From Actinomyces provencensis (GTDB lineage Bacteria; Actinomycetota; Actinomycetes; Actinomycetales; Actinomycetaceae), in assembly GCF_900155435.1 (NCBI RefSeq), contig NZ_LT700212.1, forward strand, positions 1,778,102 through 1,842,101: a DNA stretch of 64,000 bases, given 5' to 3'. The translations under genes and the position numbers were made by a program. The notes beneath the pieces are model-generated. The model was not told where the DNA came from, did no database searches, and worked only from the letters and a program-made list of their open reading frames with translations. Positions 16,483 to 24,321 of the stretch are shown here, piece by piece; the first letter of the stretch is position 1, and each line of letters begins with the position of its first letter.

Positions 16483-16523
16483 CCAGAGTACGCAACGAAG
16501 CGTGCCCGGTGAAGGCTTCCCCC

Positions 16524-16931
16524 CTACCGTTTCCCGAGGAGGCCCTCCAACACCTCGGCCACCTGCTCCACCCCATCCCGGCGGGCCAGCTCCTCCAGCT
16601 TGAAGTCCAGGCCCGTGTACTTGTCGAGCGCAGCCATGGCACGGAGCAACGCCTGGGCAGCCTTGTCGTCCCCCTCCCGGACCTTCGGGGTGAGGCCGTT
16701 GATGACGGCGTAGGTGCGTTCCATCTGCTCACGACGGAACCGTTCGGCGGCGGGCAGGGTGACGAGGTCGAGGGCCCGGTTGATGGCTTTCCTCGCGCCG
16801 CTCCTGTTGGCGTAGCCGACCTGGCGGGCGATCTCGTCGAACGTCTTGCCTTCGAGGCGGAGTTGGAGGGCGCGTTGCTGCCTCTGGGCGGCGGTGAGCG
16901 CGATGTGCGGGTCTGGGTGGTGGTGGGGCAT
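16524..16931 (-). CDS. Terminase small-subunit-like DNA-binding protein
   Basis: 135 residues. N-terminal HTH at about 20-55 ('ALQLRLEGKTFDEIARQVGY' then 'RSGARKAINRAL') and a helical C-terminal half ending 'AEVLEGLLGKR', the layout of small phage packaging subunits that recognise pac sites. No large terminase is present anywhere in the window. Last gene of the minus-strand phage-like module. It could instead be a generic HTH regulator. Confidence 0.55.
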   Translation of the reverse strand: MPHHHPDPHIALTAAQRQQRALQLRLEGKTFDEIARQVGYANRSGARKAINRALDLVTLPAAERFRREQMERTYAVINGLTPKVREGDDKAAQALLRAMAALDKYTGLDFKLEELARRDGVEQVAEVLEGLLGKR

Positions 16932-17017
16932 GTGTCCTCCCTGTGTGTGTCCCCCTTTGTGGGGGTGTGGGCCCGGGCTCCCCTACCGGTGTGGTGGGGA
17001 GCCCGGGCGTGCGAGTG

Positions 17018-17698
17018 TCAGGCGGCGGGGCCACCACGCATGGCGCTGGAGGCGTCGAGGAGCGCCTCGTAGGCCGCGGTGTCGACCTGCTTGAGGGCGG
17101 TGAGCGTGGCGATGCCGGGCTGCTCCATGTTCGCAAGGCTCGCCCACACGACCTTCCATGCGTTGGTCTCGTCGTCGACCCTGCGGGCGAGGTCACGGTC
17201 CCCGGTGTCGAGGCCGAGGCGTTCGGCCGTGCGCGCGGCCCGCCTGTCAAGGTCCTCCAGGTCGTTGTCGGCTGTCGCGAGACGGTCGCCTCCCTTCCGC
17301 CTGATTGCGTCGGCTCGGAGGAGGGGCGGGGCGAACGTCTGGACGGCGGCTACCTCAGTGAGGGTGTTGGCCTGGTCGATGAGGTCGAAGTAGGAGAGTC
17401 CGGCTCCCAGGAGGGGCTGGAGGGCGTCCCAGGCGAGGCGGATCTCGTCGGGGGTGTGGCCGGCGCGGATCCTGTCCTTGAGGTCCTGCTCTGCGGCCTG
17501 GACTTCGCGGGCACTCTCCGTGGGGTTGAGGCTCTCCTTCCGGGCGGTGGCGATGGCGAGCGCCTCCCTGCGGGCCTTGGCCTGCTGATCTTCGTTGTAC
17601 TTCTTGACGCGCGTGGGGTCAGCCATGTGGGACTGGCGCATGCGGGCAGCGAAGTCGCGGAGGGCCTGGGTGTGGCGTGCGGTTCCGAGATTGCTCAT
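17018..17698 (-). CDS. Phage-module protein of unknown function (226 aa)
   Basis: Mostly helical and charged, with coiled-coil-like segments ('ARREALAIATARKESLNPT', 'LEDLDRRAARTAERLGL'). No domain recognised. Third of a run of genes downstream of the tape-measure gene in the same direction, so a tail-associated or scaffold role is possible but unsupported. Confidence 0.6.
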   Translation of the reverse strand: MSNLGTARHTQALRDFAARMRQSHMADPTRVKKYNEDQQAKARREALAIATARKESLNPTESAREVQAAEQDLKDRIRAGHTPDEIRLAWDALQPLLGAGLSYFDLIDQANTLTEVAAVQTFAPPLLRADAIRRKGGDRLATADNDLEDLDRRAARTAERLGLDTGDRDLARRVDDETNAWKVVWASLANMEQPGIATLTALKQVDTAAYEALLDASSAMRGGPAA

Positions 17699-17719
17699 GG
17701 TGGTGGTTCTCCTTCGTGT

Positions 17720-18112
17720 TCAGTCGGTGATGGTGGCGAGGGCGGCGCGGGCGGCGGCCCCGGTGGTGGGGTCGTACTCGTCGAGGTGGGTGATGGTGTT
17801 GGGGTCGAGGGGTTCGGGCATGGTGGCGTTGACTCCGGTGGTGATGGCGACGCGGGTGGCGGCGCCCTTGCGGAGCTGGTCCCAGATGGTGGCCATGGTG
17901 GTGTGCCAGTCGGCCTGGGCTTCGGGGTCGGTGTCGATGCCGTTGACGAGTCCGCGCCCGGCGGTGATATCGGCTGCGCGGTCGCGGTGCGCGGCGTGCC
18001 GTTCGGTGGCTCTCTTGAGGGCCGTGGGGTGTGAGCTGCCCATGAGGCGCGTGAAGTCCTGCAGCTTCGCGGTTTCGTAGGGGGTGTTCATGGCGGGGAT
18101 GGTGGTGCTCAT
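17720..18112 (-). CDS. Phage-module protein of unknown function (130 aa)
   Basis: Start ATG 18112 behind GAAAGGAACCACCCC, a leader shared with the upstream gene at 18705. Helical N-half, no recognised domain. Its start overlaps the stop of the 18109-18705 gene (ATGA), so it is coupled. Confidence 0.6.
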   Translation of the reverse strand: MSTTIPAMNTPYETAKLQDFTRLMGSSHPTALKRATERHAAHRDRAADITAGRGLVNGIDTDPEAQADWHTTMATIWDQLRKGAATRVAITTGVNATMPEPLDPNTITHLDEYDPTTGAAARAALATITD

Positions 18113-18705
18113 TGGGGTGGTTCCTTTCGGGTTGGTGTTGCTGGGGTGGGGTGAGGGGTCAGAGGGGTGGTCTGGGTGCCGGCGTGTGCGCGGCGTGGGG
18201 GTCCGGGGCGGCGCTTGCTGGTGAGCCCTTCCTGGACGGCCGTGAGGGCGAGTTGGACGGCTTCCCCGAGCTTCTCGTCCTGCCCGGTGAGCCGGGTTTG
18301 GTCGGCGTCCGTGAATGACTCCATGGGGTCAGCGAGGTGCGCCCACAGGGCGTGGAGGGGGTCGAGCCAGTCGAGCTGCTCGGCGGCCCGGTCGAGCCCG
18401 CTGGTGTCGATGCCGAGGGCGGGGGCCGCGTTGAGGAGGCGTCCCTCGTACAGGTCGACGTCGTCTTCCTGCTGTTCGAGTTCCCGTTCCTCGGGGGTGG
18501 GTTGTGGGCAGTCGGGGTGGTTGAGGACCTGGTCGAGGACCTTCTCTTCCTCGGCGTGGATCTCGTCGACGGTGATGCTCATGGAGATGGCCAGGGCTTG
18601 CGCCCGGGTCTTGGCGTCCTTGTACCGGGTGGTGCCCTGGTCGCGGATGTAGTTGATGAGGGCGCGGATCTCGCTGTCGCGCTGCTGGGTGCGGGTGCTG
18701 GTCAT
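18109..18705 (-). CDS. Phage-module protein of unknown function (198 aa)
   Basis: Start ATG 18705 with the same GAAAGGAACCACCCCC leader; the larger open frame to 19662 runs antisense-phase through the tape-measure gene and is rejected. Helical, acidic middle ('VDEIHAEEEKVLDQVL', 'EERELEQQEDDVDLYEG') and a basic Pro/Thr-rich tail. Lies immediately after the tape-measure gene. No family recognised. Confidence 0.6.
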   Translation of the reverse strand: MTSTRTQQRDSEIRALINYIRDQGTTRYKDAKTRAQALAISMSITVDEIHAEEEKVLDQVLNHPDCPQPTPEERELEQQEDDVDLYEGRLLNAAPALGIDTSGLDRAAEQLDWLDPLHALWAHLADPMESFTDADQTRLTGQDEKLGEAVQLALTAVQEGLTSKRRPGPPRRAHAGTQTTPLTPHPTPATPTRKEPPQ

Positions 18706-18728
18706 GGGGGTGGTTCCTTTCGTGGTGG

Positions 18729-21700
18729 TCATCTCCGGTAAAAACTGCTGATACGTGCATTCGTGTTCGTGACGTCGATGGCAACTGCCTCGGCAGTCTC
18801 TTCGATGTAGGCGTCGAACTCGCGGTCCTTGACGACGAGGCGGAGACGCTGCGGATACCTGGGGGCAACTTGGGTCGAGGTCGTCGGGGTCGCGGTGGTG
18901 CCTCCGTCTGCGTAGCCACGCAGGTGGCTCTTCGGGATGATGACCTGGTCGAACTGGTCGGCGACCATCCCGAGGATCTGTTCGCTGCGTGCCCGCTTGG
19001 ATGGGGCAAGCGGGATGTACGCTTCCCCACCGGTCTCGTCCTCGGCCCAGAGTCGGTAGGCGCCTGCCGGGGCGATCTGGGCGACGTGGTTCTCCCCGCC
19101 GTTGGCGAACGCCTGGATGGCGGTGCTGCCGAGGAACTTCACGAGCCCGCCGTTGGCTTCGGTGTAGCCCGTCATGCCGTTCTTGCCGCCGCCGAGCTGC
19201 ACGTGGTCCGTGTAGACGGTGATGGTCTTCTCGCGGGGCAGCCCGTCCAGGGTGGTGCGGATCGACTTGATGATCCCCGACGCCTTGTCGAAGGCCGTGA
19301 TGTTGGTGGAGACCTCGCTGGGGATCAGCAGGTAGCTGTCGGCCAGCCTGTTCGCCGCCGTCTCGTTCATCCCCATACGGGTGGCGGTGTCGACGAAGCT
19401 CTTGCGGAGGCCGACCATGGATCCGCTCAACTCTTCCTGGGTTGCGCCCTGTTCCTTGAGGGAGTTGATGACGTCCCATGCTCGGCTTGCGGTGTCCAGC
19501 ATGGTGTCGTTGGCGAGCCTGCCTGCTTCGGACTGTAGGTTCCACGCGTCCTTGGAGCCGGTGACCGCTGTGCCGAGCCCTGCGACGGCGTTGCCTGCCT
19601 CGTCGGTGTAGCCGTTGAGTTTCTGGAGGACGTCTGCGTTGTCGGCGAGCTGCTCGTTCCACTTCCCCTGGGCTTCGTCGGCGCTCATGGCGACCCCGGC
19701 GGCTTCGCGCTGCTTGTCGATGAGGTCCGCGAGGGAGTCAGCCTGCTGCTGGGCGGCGTCTGACCCGTTGAGTGAAGCGGCGTTGTACTCGTCCTGGGCG
19801 GCCTTCGCGTCGGCGAGCTGCCCCTTCTGGGTGCCGAGTTCCTTGTTGACGTCACCGATGGCTTTGAGGGCCTCGTAGTTGGTCTGTCCCTGGTAGGACT
19901 GCTTCTCGGCGTAGGCGTCGAGGACCCCGTTGACGCGCTCTTGGGCGTCGGCGTTGCCGAGGATCGCTTCGGTGAGGTCGCGGACGTTGCCGCCCATGTC
20001 CCGGTAGGAGTCGGCGGCGTCGGAATCGGCGACGCGCTTGGCAACCAAGGACTCGGTGTTCTCGGTGATCGCGCCGGTCTCCTCGTCGAGGGACTGGCGG
20101 AAGTCATCGGTCTGGCGCTTCGCCTCAGCCTTCTTCGCGGCGTAGGCAGCGACAACCCCGGTCAGCACGGCCAGCCCCGCGCCGACGAGGTTGGCGGGCG
20201 TCAGGATCCCCGTGAGGGCCGTGCCGAGCTCTGTTGCGGCGCTCTTCGCGAGGATCGCGGGTTTCGAGATGCCGGTCTCCAGGTTGAGGAGGCTGGTGGC
20301 CTGTGAGACGTCGCGGATGTTCCCGATGACGCCGGCGAGGCTGGTGCCGAGGTTGATGACACTGGTCTTGGCGTCGCCGAGTGGCCCGTGGAAGGCCACC
20401 AGCGCGCTGACGGCGGCGAGGAGTGGCGTGGGGAGGTTGGCGACCCACCCGGCGAGGTCCGCGACCCCGGACACCAGGGGGAGGACGGCGCCTGTGGCGT
20501 CGACGAGCATCGGGACCAGCGGTGAAAGATCAGCGAGGAAGTCACCCGCCCCCTTGGCTGCGACCGTCAGCCCAGGCGCCAGGGCATCGATGGCCTCCAT
20601 GGCAAGGTCGGCCATGCCCTTCCCTGCCTGCTGCAGTTGGGGGATGGCGGGGGCGAGGGCATCCGTGAACGCGGATCCCACCTTGCGGAGCTCGGGGCTG
20701 CTGGCGACCAGGGCGGTCACGCCAACGAGGACAGGGCCCATGCCTTCGGCCAGCTTCCCCAGACCGGGGACAGGCTTCAGGCCGAGGGTCAGGAGGGCGG
20801 TGGTCGCACCGTTGACGAGGGGCGTGTAGGCGGCGAGCTTGTCGACCTGGGTCAGCATCTTCTCGATGCTGAACTTCTTGGCGACGTCGTTGGCCTTGTC
20901 GAGCCCGTCTGTGACCAGCTGGAAGGCGGGGCCAGCCCGGTCGACGAGTTCCCCCATGCCGGAAGCGACTTCCTTCTGGACGACGCGCATCATGTCCGCG
21001 ACCTGGTTGCCCCATTCGACGGCCTTGCCGCCCCCGTTGGGGTCGATGAAGGGGGCGGAGAGGTCCGCGCCCATGTCTCGCCAGGCCGCGGTGATCCGGT
21101 CGATGGTGCCCGTCCACTGCTGCTTGAGCTTGTCGGTGGTGCCCCCGAACTTCTGGGTCATGCCGGTGGTGAGCATGTCGATGAACTGTTCGGCGGAGAT
21201 CTGCCCGTCGGAGATCATCTGGCGGATCTCGGATCCGGTCTTGCCCATCTGCGCGCCGACCAGGGTGGCCGCGTCCACGCCTCGCTGGCCGAGCTGCATG
21301 AGGTCCTGGCCGGTCACCTTCCCGGCTGCCTGGATTTGGGCAAGCACGTAGGTGATCTCGGAGAGGTCCTGGGCGGAGCCGCCCGTTGCCGCCACCGCGT
21401 TCTGGACGGCGTCGAGGGTGGGGACCACGTGCTCGGCGGCCATGCCGAAGGCCAACAACTGCTGCTGGCCCTTGATGAAGAGGTCCTTCCCGAAGGGTGA
21501 CTTGGAGGTCATCTCGTTGAGTTCAGCCATCTGCGCGTTGACCTTCTCCTGGGAACCGAGAATGGTCGTGAGGGCAACGCGGCTGGACTGCTGCAAGACG
21601 TTGTAGTTCGCTCCGGTCTTGAGCAGTGCCACGCCCATGGTGGTGGCGACGGCTGTGCCTGCGGTGAGCGCGGTGGCCACGACCTGGCCGGCGCCCTTCG

Positions 21701-21809
21701 CGAGGCTGCCGAGAGTGCCGAGGGATCCCTTGGCGCGGCCGAGGCCCGCGTTGAACTGGGTGTCGTCGAGGGTGAGGTAGGCGGCGAGCTCGCCGACGTT
21801 CATTGCCAT
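18729..21809 (-). CDS. Phage tail tape-measure protein
   Basis: 1026 residues. The N-terminus (about 1-250) is the tape-measure N-terminal domain: 'SPFGKDLFIKGQQQLLAFG', 'DLSEITYVLAQIQAAGKVTG', 'WTGTIDRITAAWRDMGADL'. A long hydrophobic helical middle with TM-like stretches (about 330-560) and coiled-coil segments (about 560-790) follow. Tape measures set tail length in siphoviruses and span the tail tube. No tail tube, chaperone or baseplate gene is recognised beside it, which is unusual. Start ATG 21809 with GGACAGG upstream. Confidence 0.88.
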   Translation of the reverse strand: MAMNVGELAAYLTLDDTQFNAGLGRAKGSLGTLGSLAKGAGQVVATALTAGTAVATTMGVALLKTGANYNVLQQSSRVALTTILGSQEKVNAQMAELNEMTSKSPFGKDLFIKGQQQLLAFGMAAEHVVPTLDAVQNAVAATGGSAQDLSEITYVLAQIQAAGKVTGQDLMQLGQRGVDAATLVGAQMGKTGSEIRQMISDGQISAEQFIDMLTTGMTQKFGGTTDKLKQQWTGTIDRITAAWRDMGADLSAPFIDPNGGGKAVEWGNQVADMMRVVQKEVASGMGELVDRAGPAFQLVTDGLDKANDVAKKFSIEKMLTQVDKLAAYTPLVNGATTALLTLGLKPVPGLGKLAEGMGPVLVGVTALVASSPELRKVGSAFTDALAPAIPQLQQAGKGMADLAMEAIDALAPGLTVAAKGAGDFLADLSPLVPMLVDATGAVLPLVSGVADLAGWVANLPTPLLAAVSALVAFHGPLGDAKTSVINLGTSLAGVIGNIRDVSQATSLLNLETGISKPAILAKSAATELGTALTGILTPANLVGAGLAVLTGVVAAYAAKKAEAKRQTDDFRQSLDEETGAITENTESLVAKRVADSDAADSYRDMGGNVRDLTEAILGNADAQERVNGVLDAYAEKQSYQGQTNYEALKAIGDVNKELGTQKGQLADAKAAQDEYNAASLNGSDAAQQQADSLADLIDKQREAAGVAMSADEAQGKWNEQLADNADVLQKLNGYTDEAGNAVAGLGTAVTGSKDAWNLQSEAGRLANDTMLDTASRAWDVINSLKEQGATQEELSGSMVGLRKSFVDTATRMGMNETAANRLADSYLLIPSEVSTNITAFDKASGIIKSIRTTLDGLPREKTITVYTDHVQLGGGKNGMTGYTEANGGLVKFLGSTAIQAFANGGENHVAQIAPAGAYRLWAEDETGGEAYIPLAPSKRARSEQILGMVADQFDQVIIPKSHLRGYADGGTTATPTTSTQVAPRYPQRLRLVVKDREFDAYIEETAEAVAIDVTNTNARISSFYRR

Positions 21810-21815
21810 GCGGTG

Positions 21816-22361
21816 TCACCTGTCCTTTCGTGTGTGTGCCCCTTGTTGGGGCTTTGTGCTGGTGGGGGTGGGGTCTGGGGTGTCGTACTCGGCGCGGGTG
21901 GCTGAGAGGCCGGAGCGGTAGCGGGACTGGCGCCACCGGTTGAAGTCCGCGCGGTCTGCCTTCCGTTCGGCCGGGGTCATGGCGGCGAGGTGTTCACGGT
22001 GGGCACGTCGGGCGGCCAGTCTCTGGGGATCCGGGGTGGGGCGTTCCTGCCGGGGTTTGGCCGGGGGCGGTGAGGGGGGTCGTGGGGTGGGGGCGGCTGC
22101 CTGGCGTTCCTTCTGGGTGAGCCCGCCGTAGACGCCGAGCTCTTCGGGCCAGGCAAGCCCGTAGGTGCGACACCTGTCGAGGAGCGGGCACCCTGCGCAC
22201 CGGGGGGCGGCGAGGGTCTGGATGGTGTCGGAGTCGGAGAGGAAGCGGTCGTCGTCGTAGCAGGGTGTGGGGTTGGGGAGGGCGTTGAGGGCGAGGGTGA
22301 GGGCTTCGTGGTCGGCTTCCCGGGCTTCGACGTTGACTTGGCGGGCGTGGTTGACGTACAT
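21816..22361 (-). CDS. WhiB-like regulator, phage type
   Basis: 181 residues, longer than host WhiB proteins because of a basic Pro-rich tail. Cysteines at 34, 55, 58 and 64 give the C..CxxC..C ligands for a [4Fe-4S] cluster ('RCAGCPLLDRCRTYG'), followed by the turn 'GVYGGLT' that contacts sigma factor in this family. Phage copies are known to dampen host WhiB function. It sits between the replication and tape-measure genes and might switch expression of the module. Confidence 0.85.
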   Translation of the reverse strand: MYVNHARQVNVEAREADHEALTLALNALPNPTPCYDDDRFLSDSDTIQTLAAPRCAGCPLLDRCRTYGLAWPEELGVYGGLTQKERQAAAPTPRPPSPPPAKPRQERPTPDPQRLAARRAHREHLAAMTPAERKADRADFNRWRQSRYRSGLSATRAEYDTPDPTPTSTKPQQGAHTRKDR

Positions 22362-22362
22362 G

Positions 22363-22521
22363 TCAGGCCACCCCCTCGGGGTCGTCGTCGGGGTCGAGGC
22401 ATTGGAGGACGATGCCGGGTCCGGTGAGCGCGTAGACGTTGCCGGGCTCCAGGGCGGCCCGCAGGAGACTGGCGGCTTCCTCCCGGGGCAGGCCGGTGAG
22501 GTCGAGAGCGGGCCGGGTCAT
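22363..22521 (-). CDS. 52-aa hypothetical protein
   Basis: ATG 22521 overlaps the stop of the original primase frame at 22518 (ATGA), and its stop is 2 bp before the WhiB start. Sequence begins MTRPALDLTGLPREEAASLL and ends DPDDDPEGVA. Tight packing on both sides supports coding. No family recognised. Confidence 0.6.
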   Translation of the reverse strand: MTRPALDLTGLPREEAASLLRAALEPGNVYALTGPGIVLQCLDPDDDPEGVA

Positions 22522-22643
22522 GATGCGATCGCCTTGGGTCGGTGCTCAGCGCAGTAGCCGGACGCTTTGGCGGCTCCGGTGATCAGTTCCCTGTCGCAGC
22601 TGGGATTGAGGCAGAGGCGCTCGTTCTTGGTGTCCGTTTTGAG
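22518..22643 (-). pseudogene. Severed 3' end of prim-pol/helicase gene
   Basis: The frame (L)KTDTKNERLCLNPSCDREL ... SGYCAEHRPKAIAS is cut by the IS1380 element at 22643. Removing the IS and one TTGAG copy restores one continuous frame with the gene at 24285-26414. The lost part is a small CxxxxC...CxxH zinc-finger-like C-terminus. Confidence 0.75.
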
Positions 22644-24321
22644 CCCTGATCCACCGTTTAGGGGGTGGGTTGTGGGGGTGTGAAAAAGGGAGGATGCCCC
22701 TTCTGATCTGGGATAATGGGTGTCGCCAGACAAACCATTTCACCAAGTCGAGGGGGCATCGCTCAGGTGCAATCGTTTCACACTCCCACCCGCCGTTTCA
22801 CCCCGGTCTTCGATGAGGACCACCTCGTCTCCGCCGGGGGCCTGCCCGCGGTGATGGGCCTGGCCCAGCGGGCCGGGCTCGCTGATCTGCTGAACGAGCG
22901 GCTGACGGTGGCATCCCCGAACGCGGTGGTCAAGACGCGCGCGCTGGTGACGGGCATGCTGGCGGGGGCCGATGACATTGACGGGATGGATGTCTTGCGT
23001 TCGGGGGGCACGGCGAAGGTGGTGGGGGCGGTGCGTGCCCCCTCCACCCTGGGGACCTTCCTGCGGTCCTTCACCCACGGTCACACCCTCCAGCTGGGAG
23101 CCATCAACCGCCAGCTCCTGGCCAACCTGGCCCCCAGGGTCCCCACCCTGTTCGGCAGTGATGAGCTGGTGATGGTGGACCTCGATGACACCATCCGGGA
23201 GGTGCACGGGTATTCGAAGCAGGCGGTGGCCTACGGCTACAACCATGTCAAGGGCCTCAACGCCCTCGTCGCCACCATCAGCACCGAGCACACCCCGCCC
23301 GTGATCGCCGGGGCCCAACTGCGTCGGGGCAACATCCGCAGCGGGGGCAACGCCGCCTGGCACGCCAAGAGAGCCCTCACAGTCCTCAGACGCGTCCGCC
23401 CGGATGCGAGGGTGATGGGTCGGGCTGACAGCGCGTTTTGCACGTGCGACTTCGTCCACGCCTTCCTCGACGCCGGGTGCTGGTTCTCCGTGACCGTCCC
23501 CCAGTGGAAGACCGTCACCCGAGCCATCAGTGCGATCCGGGAGGAGGAGTGGGTGGGGATCCACTACCCCAACGCCGTCTTCGAAGAAGACACGGGAGAA
23601 TGGATTAGTGACGCCGAGGTCGCAGAAGTCCCCTTCACCGCCTTCACCTCCCACACGGTGAGTGAACACGTCACCTGCAGGCTCGTCGTGCGCCGTGTCA
23701 AGCGGTTGAACCCGAAGGCCAGCCCGGGTCAGGGGGAACTGTTCGACACGTACCGGTACCACCCCTTCATCACCAACTCCACCCTCCCCATGGTCCAGGC
23801 CGATGAGCGTCACCGGGGACATGCGATCATCGAGCAGGTCATGGCCGAGTTGAAGGGCAATGCCCTGGCGCACCTGCCCTCGGGGAAGTTCCAGGCCAAC
23901 GCCGCCTGGCTGCAGTTGGCGGTCCTGGCGTTCAACATCTCCCGGGCCGCAGCCCACGCCGCAGGCATGAACACCGCCCGCATGCCCACCATCCGCACCC
24001 GACTCATCCACGTGCCAGCACGAGTGGCCACGAGGTCCAGGCGCCGCTTCCTGCACTACCCGACCCACTGGCCCTGGCAACGCCAGTTCATGGACCTGTG
24101 GGGCCACGCCACCGGCAGCGACCCGCCCCTGGCGGCCTGACCACCACCCACCCAGCCCCAGCGGGCCCAACCCGAGGAACCCCAGGACAAGCCGACACCA
24201 GTGGTCGGAGACCCCACCACACCCCGGAACCCGAACACCCTCACACCAGCACAAACACACCACCACAACCCCATCCCGCTCGCCTCACACCACCCCCACC
24301 CCCACAAACGGTGGATCAGGG
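22644..24321 (+). mobile_element. IS1380-family insertion sequence
   Basis: 1678 bp. Terminal inverted repeats begin CCCTGATCCACCGTTT at both ends (22644-22659 and complement ending 24321). A 5-bp direct repeat TTGAG flanks it (22639-22643 and 24322-24326). One intact transposase gene. Inserted in the last part of the element 2 replication gene. Confidence 0.9.
22767..24140 (+). CDS. IS1380-family transposase
   Basis: About 457 residues from GTG 22767 (frame open from 22716). DDE-type: 'DELVMVDLDDTIREVHGYSK' carries the first acidic residues, 'VMGRADSAFCTCDFVHAF' the second Asp, and 'GHAIIEQVMAELKGNALAHL' the Glu helix. No frameshift or stop, so probably functional. The short leader has an AGGGGG ribosome site. 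Confidence 0.9.
   Translation: MQSFHTPTRRFTPVFDEDHLVSAGGLPAVMGLAQRAGLADLLNERLTVASPNAVVKTRALVTGMLAGADDIDGMDVLRSGGTAKVVGAVRAPSTLGTFLRSFTHGHTLQLGAINRQLLANLAPRVPTLFGSDELVMVDLDDTIREVHGYSKQAVAYGYNHVKGLNALVATISTEHTPPVIAGAQLRRGNIRSGGNAAWHAKRALTVLRRVRPDARVMGRADSAFCTCDFVHAFLDAGCWFSVTVPQWKTVTRAISAIREEEWVGIHYPNAVFEEDTGEWISDAEVAEVPFTAFTSHTVSEHVTCRLVVRRVKRLNPKASPGQGELFDTYRYHPFITNSTLPMVQADERHRGHAIIEQVMAELKGNALAHLPSGKFQANAAWLQLAVLAFNISRAAAHAAGMNTARMPTIRTRLIHVPARVATRSRRRFLHYPTHWPWQRQFMDLWGHATGSDPPLAA

Noticed and set aside
18109-19662. 517-residue protein overlapping the tape-measure gene
   Set aside because: The part above 18705 is Arg-rich shadow of the tape-measure frame; the real start with a ribosome site is at 18705.
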